Source: Psychroserpens burtonensis DSM 12212
GTDB taxonomy: Bacteria; Bacteroidota; Bacteroidia; Flavobacteriales; Flavobacteriaceae
Direction of reading: 5' to 3'
Length of the DNA stretch: 64,000 nucleotides
NCBI RefSeq assembly: GCF_000425305.1
Contig: NZ_KE384347.1
Coordinates: 178,357 to 242,356 of the forward strand
Shown: positions 18,821 through 28,494 of the stretch, one piece after another
Layout: every line of letters begins with the position of its first letter
Position numbering within the stretch: position 1 is the stretch's first letter
The notes under the pieces: generated by a model
Told to the model about the DNA's origin: nothing
Seen by the model: only the letters and a program-made list of their open reading frames with translations
The model's database searches: none
Translations under genes and position numbers: made by a program

Positions 18821-19441
18821 TTAAAAAATCTCTAAACTTCCTTTACCCTCTCTCACAATTATAGGCTCGTCTTCAGATAAATCAATTACCGTAGAGGCTT
18901 CATTGTCACCATACCCTCCGTCAATCACAATATCTACAAGATTACCCCATTTTTCGAGTATTAGTTCGGGATCTGTGGTATATTCAACGACAAAATCCTC
19001 ATCTCGTATAGAAGTCGATACTAATGGATTTCCAAGCTGTTTTACAATTTCTATAGTTATCGCGTTATCTGGCACACGAATCCCGACCGTTTTTCGCTTC
19101 TTAAAAGGATTTGGTAAATTTTTTGATCCTGGCAGTATAAAAGTATAAGGACCTGGAAGCGCTCGCTTTAATATTTTAAACGTAGAGGTATCTATCTGCT
19201 TGACATAGTCACTCAAATTACTTAAATCTTCACAAATAAATGAAAAATTAGACTTTTCTAGCTTCACACCTTTGATTCTTGCAATCTTCTCTAAGGCTTT
19301 TATATTGGTGATGTCACAACCTAGGCCATAAACCGTATCTGTGGGGTAAATAACCAATCCACCCCGTTTTAAAACATCAACGACTTTCTTAATCTCTTTA
19401 GGATTAGGATTCTCCTTATAAATTTTTATCAATTGTGCCAT
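18821..19441 (-). CDS. L-threonylcarbamoyladenylate synthase (YrdC/Sua5 family)
   Basis: 206 residues, short YrdC-type without the Sua5 C-terminal domain. Motifs: GGLVIYPTDTVYGLGCDI near the N-terminus, RALPGPYTFIL, TVGIRVPDN and PLVSTSIRDED. It makes threonylcarbamoyl-AMP for the t6A37 modification of ANN-decoding tRNAs. It stands alone on the minus strand. Confidence 0.92.
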   Translation of the reverse strand: MAQLIKIYKENPNPKEIKKVVDVLKRGGLVIYPTDTVYGLGCDITNIKALEKIARIKGVKLEKSNFSFICEDLSNLSDYVKQIDTSTFKILKRALPGPYTFILPGSKNLPNPFKKRKTVGIRVPDNAITIEIVKQLGNPLVSTSIRDEDFVVEYTTDPELILEKWGNLVDIVIDGGYGDNEASTVIDLSEDEPIIVREGKGSLEIF

Positions 19442-19579
19442 AATAATGTACCTTACAATTACGTTTGCAAAGTAATTGATTATTTCATTATGAAACGAGC
19501 ATGTTAAAAACTTTATTAACCAAAGACAGGATTAATAGCGAACAGATCGTAAACGTTGAAAAATAATAAGTGTATACAC

Positions 19580-20446
19580 ATGAAAACTATTAAAACCACA
19601 TTAGTCTTAATTTTTATAGCCTTCGGAATATTCTCCTGTTCAGATGATAACGCTTTAATTATCGATCCACAAGATGAAATTTCCCTAGAATTTCGCCAAG
19701 AATTGAATGTCTCCTATGGAAATGATAATGATCAAGTCTTTGATATCTACTTACCAGCAAACCGAACTATAAACACTAAAGTGATGATTTTAGTTCATGG
19801 AGGCGGATGGACATCTGGTGATAAATCAGATATGGATGATTTTAAAGATATCATGCTTCAAGACTTACCAAACATAGCTATCGTAAATATAAATTATAGA
19901 CTAGCAGATACAGATAATCAACCCTATCCAATGCAAATAGATGACATCACAACTATTGTCAATGTACTTAAAGCGAATCAAAACGACTATGTGATTTCTA
20001 ATGATATTGGCTTTCTAGGCACTAGTGCTGGAGCCCATTTATCAATGCTTTGGAGCTATGCGTTTGACACAAATAATAATGTGCAAATGGTAGCAAGTGT
20101 TGTAGGACCTACAAATTTCACAGATCCTGCATACACAGAAAATGAGAATCCGATATTACAAGAGATTATTGACACCTTTGGAATTGACGTTTCTACAGCC
20201 TATTTAGAAGAACTAAGTCCGTATCACCAAGTAACCTCAAAGTCTCCACCAACAATCTTATTTTATGGTGGACAAGACCCACTAATCCCAATAAGCCAAG
20301 GCATAGATATGGAAACTAAATTATCAGAGTTTGGTGTTACGCATCAATTCACGTTATACCCAAATGCTGGTCATGGCTGGATTGGACTAGAATTATTGGA
20401 TACTTGGACAAAGTTGAAAGCGTTTACTGAGGTGCATTTAGAATAA
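19580..20446 (+). CDS. Alpha/beta hydrolase lipoprotein (esterase/lipase-like)
   Basis: 288 residues from ATG 19580; an in-frame TTG at 19556 is less likely. A lipoprotein signal ends in FSC. The hydrolase core shows the oxyanion motif HGGGW, nucleophile GTSAGA, acid GGQDPL and His NAGHGW, so the triad is complete. The HGGGW type places it with carboxylesterase/BD-FAE-like enzymes. It is probably anchored in the cell envelope; the substrate is unknown. Confidence 0.85.
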   Translation: MKTIKTTLVLIFIAFGIFSCSDDNALIIDPQDEISLEFRQELNVSYGNDNDQVFDIYLPANRTINTKVMILVHGGGWTSGDKSDMDDFKDIMLQDLPNIAIVNINYRLADTDNQPYPMQIDDITTIVNVLKANQNDYVISNDIGFLGTSAGAHLSMLWSYAFDTNNNVQMVASVVGPTNFTDPAYTENENPILQEIIDTFGIDVSTAYLEELSPYHQVTSKSPPTILFYGGQDPLIPISQGIDMETKLSEFGVTHQFTLYPNAGHGWIGLELLDTWTKLKAFTEVHLE

Positions 20447-20494
20447 AAATCATGTTTCTTTTTCTTCGGAAATTTTAAGATTTAACTAAAACCC

Positions 20495-22822
20495 CTATCC
20501 TAAAACATCCAACTTAGCAAATCGAAGCAGCAACTTCTTAATGCCTCCAACTTCAAAATTAATTTCAGCCTTAACATCGGCACCTTTGCCTTCAATTTTT
20601 AGAACTTCACCTTTTCCGAAGCGACTATGCTCCACAATATTACCAACAGTTAACGTGCCATCAAAAAGATTAGTTTTATCTGGTGGACTTGACTTAGACA
20701 CAAGTTTTAAATTTTTAGGCGCTACAAATTTAGGAGGCTTATTGCTTTCCGACTTTCGCCTAATAGGCTTTTTAAACCGAATTTGATTCGGCTCAATGTC
20801 ACCAAAAATATCTGCACTCAACATTGGGTTTTGTCTTGGATCATTTATAGGCGTAATGATATCTACAAATTGATCATCTATTTCTTCTATAAATCGACTA
20901 GGTTCTGCATCAATCAATTTTCCCCAACGGTAACGAGACAAGGTATACGTTAAATACGCCTGATTTTCTGCTCTAGTTAAAGCCACATAAAACAAACGTC
21001 GCTCCTCCTCTAGCTCACTTCGTGTATTCATACTCATAGCACTTGGGAATAAATCTTCCTCCATACCAACGACGAACACATGAGAAAACTCCAAACCTTT
21101 CGCCAAGTGAATCGTCATCATAGCAACGTGATTGGGATCCCCTTTATCACCATCTAAATCTGTAGCGAGCGCGACATCTTCAAGAAATTCTCCTAAAGAA
21201 TCTCCTGCATCTGCAATTTCTATTTGACCTTCTACAAAGTCTTTAATACCATTTAAAAGTTCTTCAACGTTTTCTAAACGCACTTGACCTTCTGGTGTAC
21301 CGTCTTTATTAACTTCTCTAATTAATCCGCTAGATTTAGTAACATGCTCTGTAAGCTCAAAGGCATTTGCGGTTTGATTCATCACTTGATAGCTCTCGAT
21401 AAGCGTTGTGAAATCTCTCAGCTTATTTTTAGTCCCTTTATTGATATTAATATCAACCTCATCAATATGTTGAAGTACTTCAAAAATTGTTTTGCCAAAG
21501 CCATTAGCAGCTATTACCAAACGATCAATAGTGGTTTGTCCAATACCTCTTGCTGGATAATTGATAATACGTTTAAGCGCCTCTTCATCGGCAGGATTCA
21601 ATATTAAACGCAAATACGCAGTAACATCCTTAATCTCTTTACGTTGATAAAACGATAAGCCTCCATAAATTTGATATGGAATATCACGTTTGCGAAGTGC
21701 ATCTTCAATAGCTCTCGATTGCGCATTGGTTCTATATAAAACAGCAAAATCACTATTAGGTAATTGATGATTCATTTTGTTTTCCATGATGGTACTCGCC
21801 ACAAAACGACCTTCATCACCATCGGTTAGTGATCTATTGACTTTTACTTTTTCACCTTCGGTATTTGCAGTCCATACAATTTTATCAAGTTTGGTTTTGT
21901 TATGTTCAATAACAGAGTTTGCTGCACCTACAATATTTTTGGTAGAACGGTAATTCTGTTCTAAACGATATACTTTTACATCATCGTAATCCTTTTGAAA
22001 ATTTAAGATGTTATTTATATTTGCACCACGAAAGGCGTAAATACTCTGTGCATCATCACCTACCACACAAATATTTTGAAAACGATCAGACAAGGCTCTC
22101 ACAATCAAATACTGTGAATGATTTGTATCCTGATACTCATCTACCAATATATATCTAAACTTATTTTGATACTGCGCCAACACATTTGGAAAACGCGTTA
22201 ATAATTCGTTAGTGCGTAAAAGTAAATCATCAAAATCCATCGCACCAGCTTTAAAACAACGATCTACATAGTTCTTATAGATTTCACCCATTCTAGGGCG
22301 TCTTGCAGCAGTATCTGCTTCAATTAAATCTGGATTTTTAAAATAAGCTTTTACCGTAACCAAGTTGTTTTTATAAGACGATATGCGACTGTATACCTGC
22401 TTGGTTTTATAGATGTCTTTCTCCAAGCCCATTTCTTTAATAATGGAACCTAGAAGTTTTTGAGAATCCTGAGTGTCATAAATCGTAAAATTACTAGGGA
22501 AGCCTAAATGATGACCTTCAAAGCGTAAGATTTTAGCAAAAACTGAGTGAAATGTACCCATCCAAAGATTTTTTGCTTCGCCATCTCCAACGATATCGGC
22601 AATTCTGCCTTTCATTTCTTTAGCAGCTTTATTGGTAAATGTCAATGCCAAAATATTAAATGAATCCACACCTTTACTCATCAAATACGCAATGCGATAA
22701 GTCAATACTCTCGTTTTACCTGATCCTGCACCTGCTATGATAATCATAGGACCATCTACTTGAACCGTTGGCTCATATTGCGCTTCGTTTAACTGACTTA
22801 AATACTTCTCCAATTTGTACAA
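20495..22822 (-). CDS. ATP-dependent 3'-5' DNA helicase, UvrD/PcrA type
   Basis: 775 residues. SF1A helicase motifs appear in order: Walker A AGAGSGKTRVL, motif Ia ALTFTNKAA, DEYQDTNHSQY (II), GDDAQSIYAFRGA (III), LEQNYRST (IV), MTIHLAKGLEF (V) and YVALTRAE (VI). The C-terminus carries the small beta-barrel seen in PcrA/UvrD (VEHSRFGKGEVLKIEG). It acts in nucleotide-excision and mismatch repair and in removal of RecA filaments. Confidence 0.93.
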   Translation of the reverse strand: MYKLEKYLSQLNEAQYEPTVQVDGPMIIIAGAGSGKTRVLTYRIAYLMSKGVDSFNILALTFTNKAAKEMKGRIADIVGDGEAKNLWMGTFHSVFAKILRFEGHHLGFPSNFTIYDTQDSQKLLGSIIKEMGLEKDIYKTKQVYSRISSYKNNLVTVKAYFKNPDLIEADTAARRPRMGEIYKNYVDRCFKAGAMDFDDLLLRTNELLTRFPNVLAQYQNKFRYILVDEYQDTNHSQYLIVRALSDRFQNICVVGDDAQSIYAFRGANINNILNFQKDYDDVKVYRLEQNYRSTKNIVGAANSVIEHNKTKLDKIVWTANTEGEKVKVNRSLTDGDEGRFVASTIMENKMNHQLPNSDFAVLYRTNAQSRAIEDALRKRDIPYQIYGGLSFYQRKEIKDVTAYLRLILNPADEEALKRIINYPARGIGQTTIDRLVIAANGFGKTIFEVLQHIDEVDININKGTKNKLRDFTTLIESYQVMNQTANAFELTEHVTKSSGLIREVNKDGTPEGQVRLENVEELLNGIKDFVEGQIEIADAGDSLGEFLEDVALATDLDGDKGDPNHVAMMTIHLAKGLEFSHVFVVGMEEDLFPSAMSMNTRSELEEERRLFYVALTRAENQAYLTYTLSRYRWGKLIDAEPSRFIEEIDDQFVDIITPINDPRQNPMLSADIFGDIEPNQIRFKKPIRRKSESNKPPKFVAPKNLKLVSKSSPPDKTNLFDGTLTVGNIVEHSRFGKGEVLKIEGKGADVKAEINFEVGGIKKLLLRFAKLDVLG

Positions 22823-22957
22823 TTTTTAGTAAGCGTGAAATTAACCAAAACCCCCGTTTTTATTAAACGTTTTTATAAATAATTATAAACAATTCATTCA
22901 TAAAACCAACTTTACAATTTTTTAAATATCTTTAAGCTTAATCTTAAATTTTCAAAC

Positions 22958-24229
22958 ATGCGTTACCTCATTGTTTTCTCTTTTTTCTTCGGAAGTTTAG
23001 CTGCATTCTCACAAAATGATCTAGAAAAAGACATTATAGATATTGAATCTAAAGTCATTGAATGGCGGCGCGATTTTCATCAAAACCCAGAATTATCTAA
23101 TCAAGAATTTAAAACAGCCAAAAAAATTGCTGCACACTTAAAATCCTTAGGCTTAGAAGTTCAAACAGGAGTCGCAATAACTGGAGTCGTTGGTATCTTA
23201 AAAGGAGATTTACCTGGGAAAGTTGTGGCTTTGCGAGCAGATATTGACGCGCTCCCAGTGACAGAACGGAATGACCTCTCTTTTAAAAGCACCGTAGAAA
23301 CCGAATTCTTAGGAACTAAAACGGGCGTTATGCATGCTTGTGGTCACGATACACACACCGCAATTTTAATGGGCGTTGCAGAAGTACTATCAAAACATAA
23401 AGACAAAATAAAAGGAACTGTTAAATTCATTTTTCAACCAGCAGAAGAAGGTCCACCTCCAGGAGAAGAAGGTGGAGCAAAATTAATGATTAAAGAAGGT
23501 GTTTTAGACAACCCAAAAGTTGAGGCTATTTTTGGCTTGCATATTCGTTCTAATTACGAAGTCGGCACAATCTATTATAAAAAGGGTGGCATCATGGCTT
23601 CTGTTGAACGTTTTGTTATTAATGTAACAGGCAAACAAACCCATGGTGGAAGACCATGGCAAGGTGTTGACCCTATTTTGATTTCAGCAAAAATTATTGA
23701 TGGCTTGCAAACTATAATTAGTAGAGAATCAAAATTAGTTGATGAGGCAGCCGTTATTACAGTTGGGAAAATTTCCGCAGGAACACGTTTTAATATCATT
23801 CCAGAAACAGCTGAGTTAATTGGAACTGTTAGAACTCTAGATCCAGATATGAAAGCGCTTATAGAAAAACGAATGACAGAGATGACTAGAGATATTGCTA
23901 AAGCTTATGGTGGAGAAGCTACTATTACATTTCAAAATAATACAACCATAACTTATAATGATTTTGATTTGGTAGATCAAATGCTTCCCACAATGCAGCG
24001 TATTGCCGGAGATAAAAATGTACGCTTACGCAAAGCAACTACTGGTGGCGAAGATTTTTCTTATTTTCAAGAAGTCATTCCTGGCTTTTATTTCTTTTTA
24101 GGTGGTATGACTCCAGGAAACACAAAAGCTTTCCCGCACCATACTCCTGATTTCAAAATTGATGATAATGGTTTGCTTTTAGGTGTTAAAACTATGACGC
24201 ATTTGGCATTAGATTATTTGAATCAATAG
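22958..24229 (+). CDS. Secreted M20 family amidohydrolase (N-acyl amino acid / hippurate type)
   Basis: 423 residues with a signal peptide (MRYLIVFSFFFGSLAAFS). M20D features: WRRDFHQNPELSNQEF, the metal motif MHACGHDTHTAIL, PAEEGPPPGEEGGAKLM, and the last metal His in FPHHTPDF. These enzymes hydrolyse N-acyl amino acids or hippurate-like substrates with two zinc or manganese ions. The signal peptide suggests a periplasmic location. It is monocistronic. Confidence 0.9.
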   Translation: MRYLIVFSFFFGSLAAFSQNDLEKDIIDIESKVIEWRRDFHQNPELSNQEFKTAKKIAAHLKSLGLEVQTGVAITGVVGILKGDLPGKVVALRADIDALPVTERNDLSFKSTVETEFLGTKTGVMHACGHDTHTAILMGVAEVLSKHKDKIKGTVKFIFQPAEEGPPPGEEGGAKLMIKEGVLDNPKVEAIFGLHIRSNYEVGTIYYKKGGIMASVERFVINVTGKQTHGGRPWQGVDPILISAKIIDGLQTIISRESKLVDEAAVITVGKISAGTRFNIIPETAELIGTVRTLDPDMKALIEKRMTEMTRDIAKAYGGEATITFQNNTTITYNDFDLVDQMLPTMQRIAGDKNVRLRKATTGGEDFSYFQEVIPGFYFFLGGMTPGNTKAFPHHTPDFKIDDNGLLLGVKTMTHLALDYLNQ

Positions 24230-24345
24230 AATGCATAGACGACCATTGTGAGCAAAAGTAATTTTTTGCATCAAATTATTTATGTAAATTAATTTTAGGC
24301 CTATTTAGACTAAAAAAAATATCTTTACATCTTTAATTGAATTTT

Positions 24346-25911
24346 ATGGATACTTTTTTAAACTTTATTTCTCATATCTCTTGGTGGATGTGGATTATTA
24401 TTGCCTTAGCTCTTGTAGCTCTTCGCGATATAATTCAACGCCGACACAGTATTAGTCATAACTATCCAATAGTGGGACACTTTAGATATCTGTTAGAAAG
24501 TATTGGTCCAGAAATAAGACAATATTTCGTAGCCAACAATAGAGAGGAATTACCTTTTAATCGCATAGAACGTGGTTGGATTTATGCCTCTGCCAAAAGC
24601 GAAAACAATTATGAAGGTTTCGGTACTGATCGAGATATCTACGCACATCAGCATATATTCATCAATAATGCGATGATTCCTTATAAAGTTGAAGATGACC
24701 ATGTCAATGCTAAGAATCGGTACTTTTTGCCATGTGCTAAAGTAATTGGGGCGCACAACAAACGAAGACGACCTTTTCGTCCAGCATCTGTAATTAATGT
24801 TTCTGCTATGAGTTTTGGCTCGTTGTCTGCAAGGGCAATTGACTCATTAAATAAAGGTTGTAAAATAGCTGGTGCGTATCATAATACTGGAGAAGGTGGT
24901 TTATCGCCTTATCACAGTAATGGTAGTGATGTTATATTTCATTTTGGAACTGGTTATTTTGGAGTACGAACAGAAGATGGTAATTTTTCTATGGAAAAAA
25001 TGAAAAAACTGGTTGAAGACAATCCTTTTGTTAGAGCGATTGAGCTTAAATTATCTCAAGGAGCAAAACCAGGGAAAGGCGGTGTATTACCAGGTGAGAA
25101 AATAAATAAGGAAATTGCAGAGATTAGAGGAGTAGAAATTGGCAAAACCGTTTTATCACCACCAAACCATAAAGCATTTACGACCATCCCAGAGATGGTA
25201 GATTTTATTGAAGCCATAGCCGAAGAAACAGGTCTACCAGTTGGAATAAAAGCGGCTATTGGAAAATTAGAGCAGTGGGAAGAGCTTACTGATATTATGA
25301 AAAACACGGGTAGAGGCCCAGATTTCATTACTGTTGACGGTGGTGAAGGTGGCACAGGTGCTGCTCCTCCAAGTTTTGCAGATCACGTAAGTTTACCTTG
25401 GGTTTACGGATTTGGAGATTTATATAAATTATTTCAGAAAAAAGAATTAGAAAAACAGATCGTTTTTATAGGGAGTGGAAAATTGGGCTTTCCAGGCAAA
25501 GCTGCTATGGCTTTTTCAATGGGTGTAGATATTATTAATGTTGCTCGTGAAGCCATGATGAGCATTGGTTGTATTCAAGCTAAAGTTTGCCATACAAACA
25601 GATGCCCAAGTGGCGTCGCAACACAGAGTGAGTGGCTACAACGCGGTATAGATGTTCCATTAAAATCTGAACGTGCGGGACAATACTTCAAGACTTTTAG
25701 AAAAGAGTTTTTAGAAATCACACATGCTGTTGGCTACGAGCATCCTTGCCAGTTTAAAATGAGTGATATTGAACTAAACGTTAATGATCATAATTTATCA
25801 TCTGAGCTCAGTTTAACGTATCAATACAAAAAAACACCTGTACCATTTAATGGTATGCAGTCTTTAAAGGATTGTGAGTATTTAGGTGGAAATAACAGAA
25901 AACACAAATAA
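24346..25911 (+). CDS. FMN-binding glutamate synthase domain protein, membrane-anchored
   Basis: 521 residues from ATG 24346. An N-terminal membrane helix (WWMWIIIALALVAL) is followed by the GltB-like FMN barrel: VSAMSFGSLSARAI, NTGEGGLSPYH, TVDGGEGGTGAAPP and GADIIN-type VDIINVAREA. The cysteine motif C-x5-C-x4-C (CIQAKVCHTNRC) for a 3Fe-4S cluster is kept. It lacks the glutaminase and C-terminal domains of true glutamate synthase, so it is a stand-alone oxidoreductase of unknown substrate. The next gene starts 30 bp downstream. Confidence 0.85.
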   Translation: MDTFLNFISHISWWMWIIIALALVALRDIIQRRHSISHNYPIVGHFRYLLESIGPEIRQYFVANNREELPFNRIERGWIYASAKSENNYEGFGTDRDIYAHQHIFINNAMIPYKVEDDHVNAKNRYFLPCAKVIGAHNKRRRPFRPASVINVSAMSFGSLSARAIDSLNKGCKIAGAYHNTGEGGLSPYHSNGSDVIFHFGTGYFGVRTEDGNFSMEKMKKLVEDNPFVRAIELKLSQGAKPGKGGVLPGEKINKEIAEIRGVEIGKTVLSPPNHKAFTTIPEMVDFIEAIAEETGLPVGIKAAIGKLEQWEELTDIMKNTGRGPDFITVDGGEGGTGAAPPSFADHVSLPWVYGFGDLYKLFQKKELEKQIVFIGSGKLGFPGKAAMAFSMGVDIINVAREAMMSIGCIQAKVCHTNRCPSGVATQSEWLQRGIDVPLKSERAGQYFKTFRKEFLEITHAVGYEHPCQFKMSDIELNVNDHNLSSELSLTYQYKKTPVPFNGMQSLKDCEYLGGNNRKHK

Positions 25912-25941
25912 ACTTATCATTAAAAAAAACAATAACCAATT

Positions 25942-26460
25942 ATGGAACAACAGTTAATTAATTTATTAATGTTTATAATTCCAGCTTTAATTACTGGTGC
26001 AATCGCTTTCTTATTTTTTCGAGAGTTTGTAGAAAATGAAAATAGAAGACGTGAGTTTTTGATTCAAAAAGATTTACAAAAAGACAGTTTACCAATGCGC
26101 CTTCAAGCTTATGAAAGATTGTCGCTTTTCCTAGAAAGAATCAAGCCTGCAAAACTACTAGTTAGAGTAATACCAACATCTTCAAATAAAGAAGATTATG
26201 AATCTTTACTTATAGCAAATATTGAACAAGAATTTGATCATAATTTAGCGCAACAAATCTACGTTACAGATAAATGCTGGAGCATCTCTTCTACCGCAAA
26301 AAACGCAACGATTCAAATGATTAGAAAAGCAACATTATCAGATAAAGTGGATAGCTCAGATAAACTTCGCGAAGTGATTCTAACAGACATGATAGACAAA
26401 AGAGCACCTAGCGATGCAGCACTTTCTTTTATTAAAGACGAGGTTTCAGATCTCTGGTAA
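25942..26460 (+). CDS. Hypothetical protein with N-terminal membrane helix
   Basis: 172 residues. One membrane helix (LLMFIIPALITGAIAFLFF) is followed by a short coiled region (ENENRRREFLIQKD) and a soluble helical domain with PMRLQAYERLSLFLERI and LLVRVIPTS. I believe it is a Bacteroidota-specific conserved family, but no function is known to me. Probably co-transcribed with the GltB-like gene. Confidence 0.75.
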   Translation: MEQQLINLLMFIIPALITGAIAFLFFREFVENENRRREFLIQKDLQKDSLPMRLQAYERLSLFLERIKPAKLLVRVIPTSSNKEDYESLLIANIEQEFDHNLAQQIYVTDKCWSISSTAKNATIQMIRKATLSDKVDSSDKLREVILTDMIDKRAPSDAALSFIKDEVSDLW

Positions 26461-26659
26461 TCGACATATATTAACTATAATACAGTGTCCTTTAAAGAAA
26501 ACAGTGCAGTCTTCTTCGCCAAAACAACTATCAGCGCTTCTTCTGAGGCAATTATCCATATTCAAATAGTTCTTAAAAACTGAACTTGAACAAAGCGAAA
26601 GAAACGCGCAACTATGAATTGATTTTACTGACTAGAAAAAACAAAGAAGGATGTTTTTT
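26461..26659. other. Convergent intergenic region
   Basis: Nothing recognisable between the two converging genes; no clear terminator hairpin was found. Confidence 0.4.
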
Positions 26660-27568
26660 TTACTGAGTACGTCTTAGTACAGAATCATCCTTATGCTTCT
26701 TCTTCGCATAAGTATAACCTTGCTCCCACCATTTAGTCATCAATCGTTTACTAAAAATTAAAGAGTTTTCAGTTAAGCTTGTTGGTGTATAATACAAATT
26801 AAGCTTTACGCCTCTGTTTTTCGCAGCAAGTTTTCCAATCACGATATCATTTTTCTCAACTTGATCCAGCAAGTGACCAAACAGATTGAGCATTAAAGAA
26901 AACGGATTCTTACCTAAAACTTTAATGCGCTCCATTTGCTCGGCCTCTAAAACAATAGCATCGATTTCTGTTGCACCTCTCAAGATAGCTTCGCGTATTG
27001 GGATAACACAACCCAAACCACCATCTGCATATTCATAACCGTTTACTGTTGCTAAAGACATAAATGGAATGTAATTACATGAAATCCAAACCCAATTACA
27101 ATACTCTTCATAAGTACAATCCTTAATAGATTTATACTCTACACGATTCATTGATAAATTAGAAACAGTCACCACAACATCTTCCTTTGTTTCCTTAATC
27201 TTGTTGTATTCTTCTTTTGTAAAATTGCGTTTTATATGTCGTCTTAAAGCTTTACTTTCCCCGAATGTACGCTTACGTCTTACGAATTGCCAGAGTGAAT
27301 TCACAAAATCAATGGACACATACTCACGATCTCCTTTTTGATGCTGTACAAATGGACTAATACTAAAAATATCATGTTGCTGCACATTAGTAAACACCTC
27401 ATAAAGCTTACCTATATCTCCTAAGGCCAAATGATTCACCAGCAAACTCCCTGTTGATGTTCCTAAGAACATGTCGTACTGCCGACCTTGATCTTCTATC
27501 AAGTATTGCGCAACTCCTCCTGCAAATGCGCCTTTACTCCCTCCTCCTGATATCACTAGTGCTCTCAA
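26660..27568 (-). CDS. Patatin-like phospholipase, copy 2
   Basis: 302 residues. Patatin fold motifs: oxyanion loop SGGGSKGAFAGGVAQ, nucleophile GTSTGS, and the catalytic Asp in YADGGLG. A close paralogue (27582-28493) lies 13 bp upstream, with identical first ~20 residues and about half of the rest in common. There is no signal peptide, so it acts in the cytoplasm or at the membrane, cleaving acyl chains from lipids. It is probably in one operon with the paralogue and the M1 peptidase upstream. Confidence 0.88.
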   Translation of the reverse strand: MRALVISGGGSKGAFAGGVAQYLIEDQGRQYDMFLGTSTGSLLVNHLALGDIGKLYEVFTNVQQHDIFSISPFVQHQKGDREYVSIDFVNSLWQFVRRKRTFGESKALRRHIKRNFTKEEYNKIKETKEDVVVTVSNLSMNRVEYKSIKDCTYEEYCNWVWISCNYIPFMSLATVNGYEYADGGLGCVIPIREAILRGATEIDAIVLEAEQMERIKVLGKNPFSLMLNLFGHLLDQVEKNDIVIGKLAAKNRGVKLNLYYTPTSLTENSLIFSKRLMTKWWEQGYTYAKKKHKDDSVLRRTQ

Positions 27569-27581
27569 ATAACTATTTTTT

Positions 27582-28493
27582 TTATTCTGATATAATATTC
27601 AACTCACTAACTTCTTCATCTTTAAATTTAGCAAAGTTGAATCCTCTTTGCCACCATTGCGTCATTTTTTCTTTTTCAAATATTAATGAATTCGTAGTAA
27701 GCACGGTTGGTGTGTAATAAAAATTAATAATAGCTTCTTGATTGGTAGCTACAAATTTACCAATTCGGATATTACTGTTTTCAATTCGGTCCAGCATAAA
27801 AGCGAACATATTCGTCAATAATGAAAATGCATTTAACGAAGGCATTCTATTGAGCTGCGAAACCTCAGTTTGTAAAACTATAGCATCAACTATTGTCGCT
27901 CCTCTTCTTATAGCCTCTTCAATAGGCACCATAGACCCTAAGCCTCCATCAGCATATTCGCAACCGTCTTTTTTAACTAAGGACATAAATGGTATATAAT
28001 TACAAGATATCCAAATCCATTCACAAAAAGCGTCATAGCTAAAATCTTTGATAGATTTATATTCCACCTGGTTTAAAGACAGGTTTGAAACCGTTACCAC
28101 TACATCAATATCTCTTTGTTTTAACAAATCAAATTCTTCACGCAGCAGTGTTTGATCTATAAGCGATTTCAAATTAAAGCTTTCTCCAAAGGTTTTACTT
28201 CCTTTTAAGATGTTCCTCAGTACATTAAAGTGATTAATTCCAATGGTTTCAATACCTTTTTTCCTTCTAATAATAAAGGGGCAAATACTAAAAATTGATG
28301 ATTGACTTACATTAGTATACACATTCTTAATCTTCTCTATGTTATTCATAGCCAAATGTGACACTAATAAACTCCCTGTAGAAGTTCCAATAAAAATATC
28401 ATAATCGTTTCGCTTTTCCTCAATAAGATACTGCGCTACACCTCCTGCAAACGCTCCTTTACTTCCACCTCCTGAAATCACTAATGCTCTCAA
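27582..28493 (-). CDS. Patatin-like phospholipase, copy 1
   Basis: 303 residues, the tandem paralogue of the next gene on the strand. It has the same catalytic set: GGGSKGAFAGG, GTSTGS and YADGGLG. Differences are concentrated in the central ~100 residues (for example VSQSSIFSICPFIIRRK), suggesting divergence in substrate recognition. Its start lies 1 base past the stop of the M1 aminopeptidase, so translation is probably coupled. Confidence 0.88.
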   Translation of the reverse strand: MRALVISGGGSKGAFAGGVAQYLIEEKRNDYDIFIGTSTGSLLVSHLAMNNIEKIKNVYTNVSQSSIFSICPFIIRRKKGIETIGINHFNVLRNILKGSKTFGESFNLKSLIDQTLLREEFDLLKQRDIDVVVTVSNLSLNQVEYKSIKDFSYDAFCEWIWISCNYIPFMSLVKKDGCEYADGGLGSMVPIEEAIRRGATIVDAIVLQTEVSQLNRMPSLNAFSLLTNMFAFMLDRIENSNIRIGKFVATNQEAIINFYYTPTVLTTNSLIFEKEKMTQWWQRGFNFAKFKDEEVSELNIISE

Positions 28494-28494
28494 A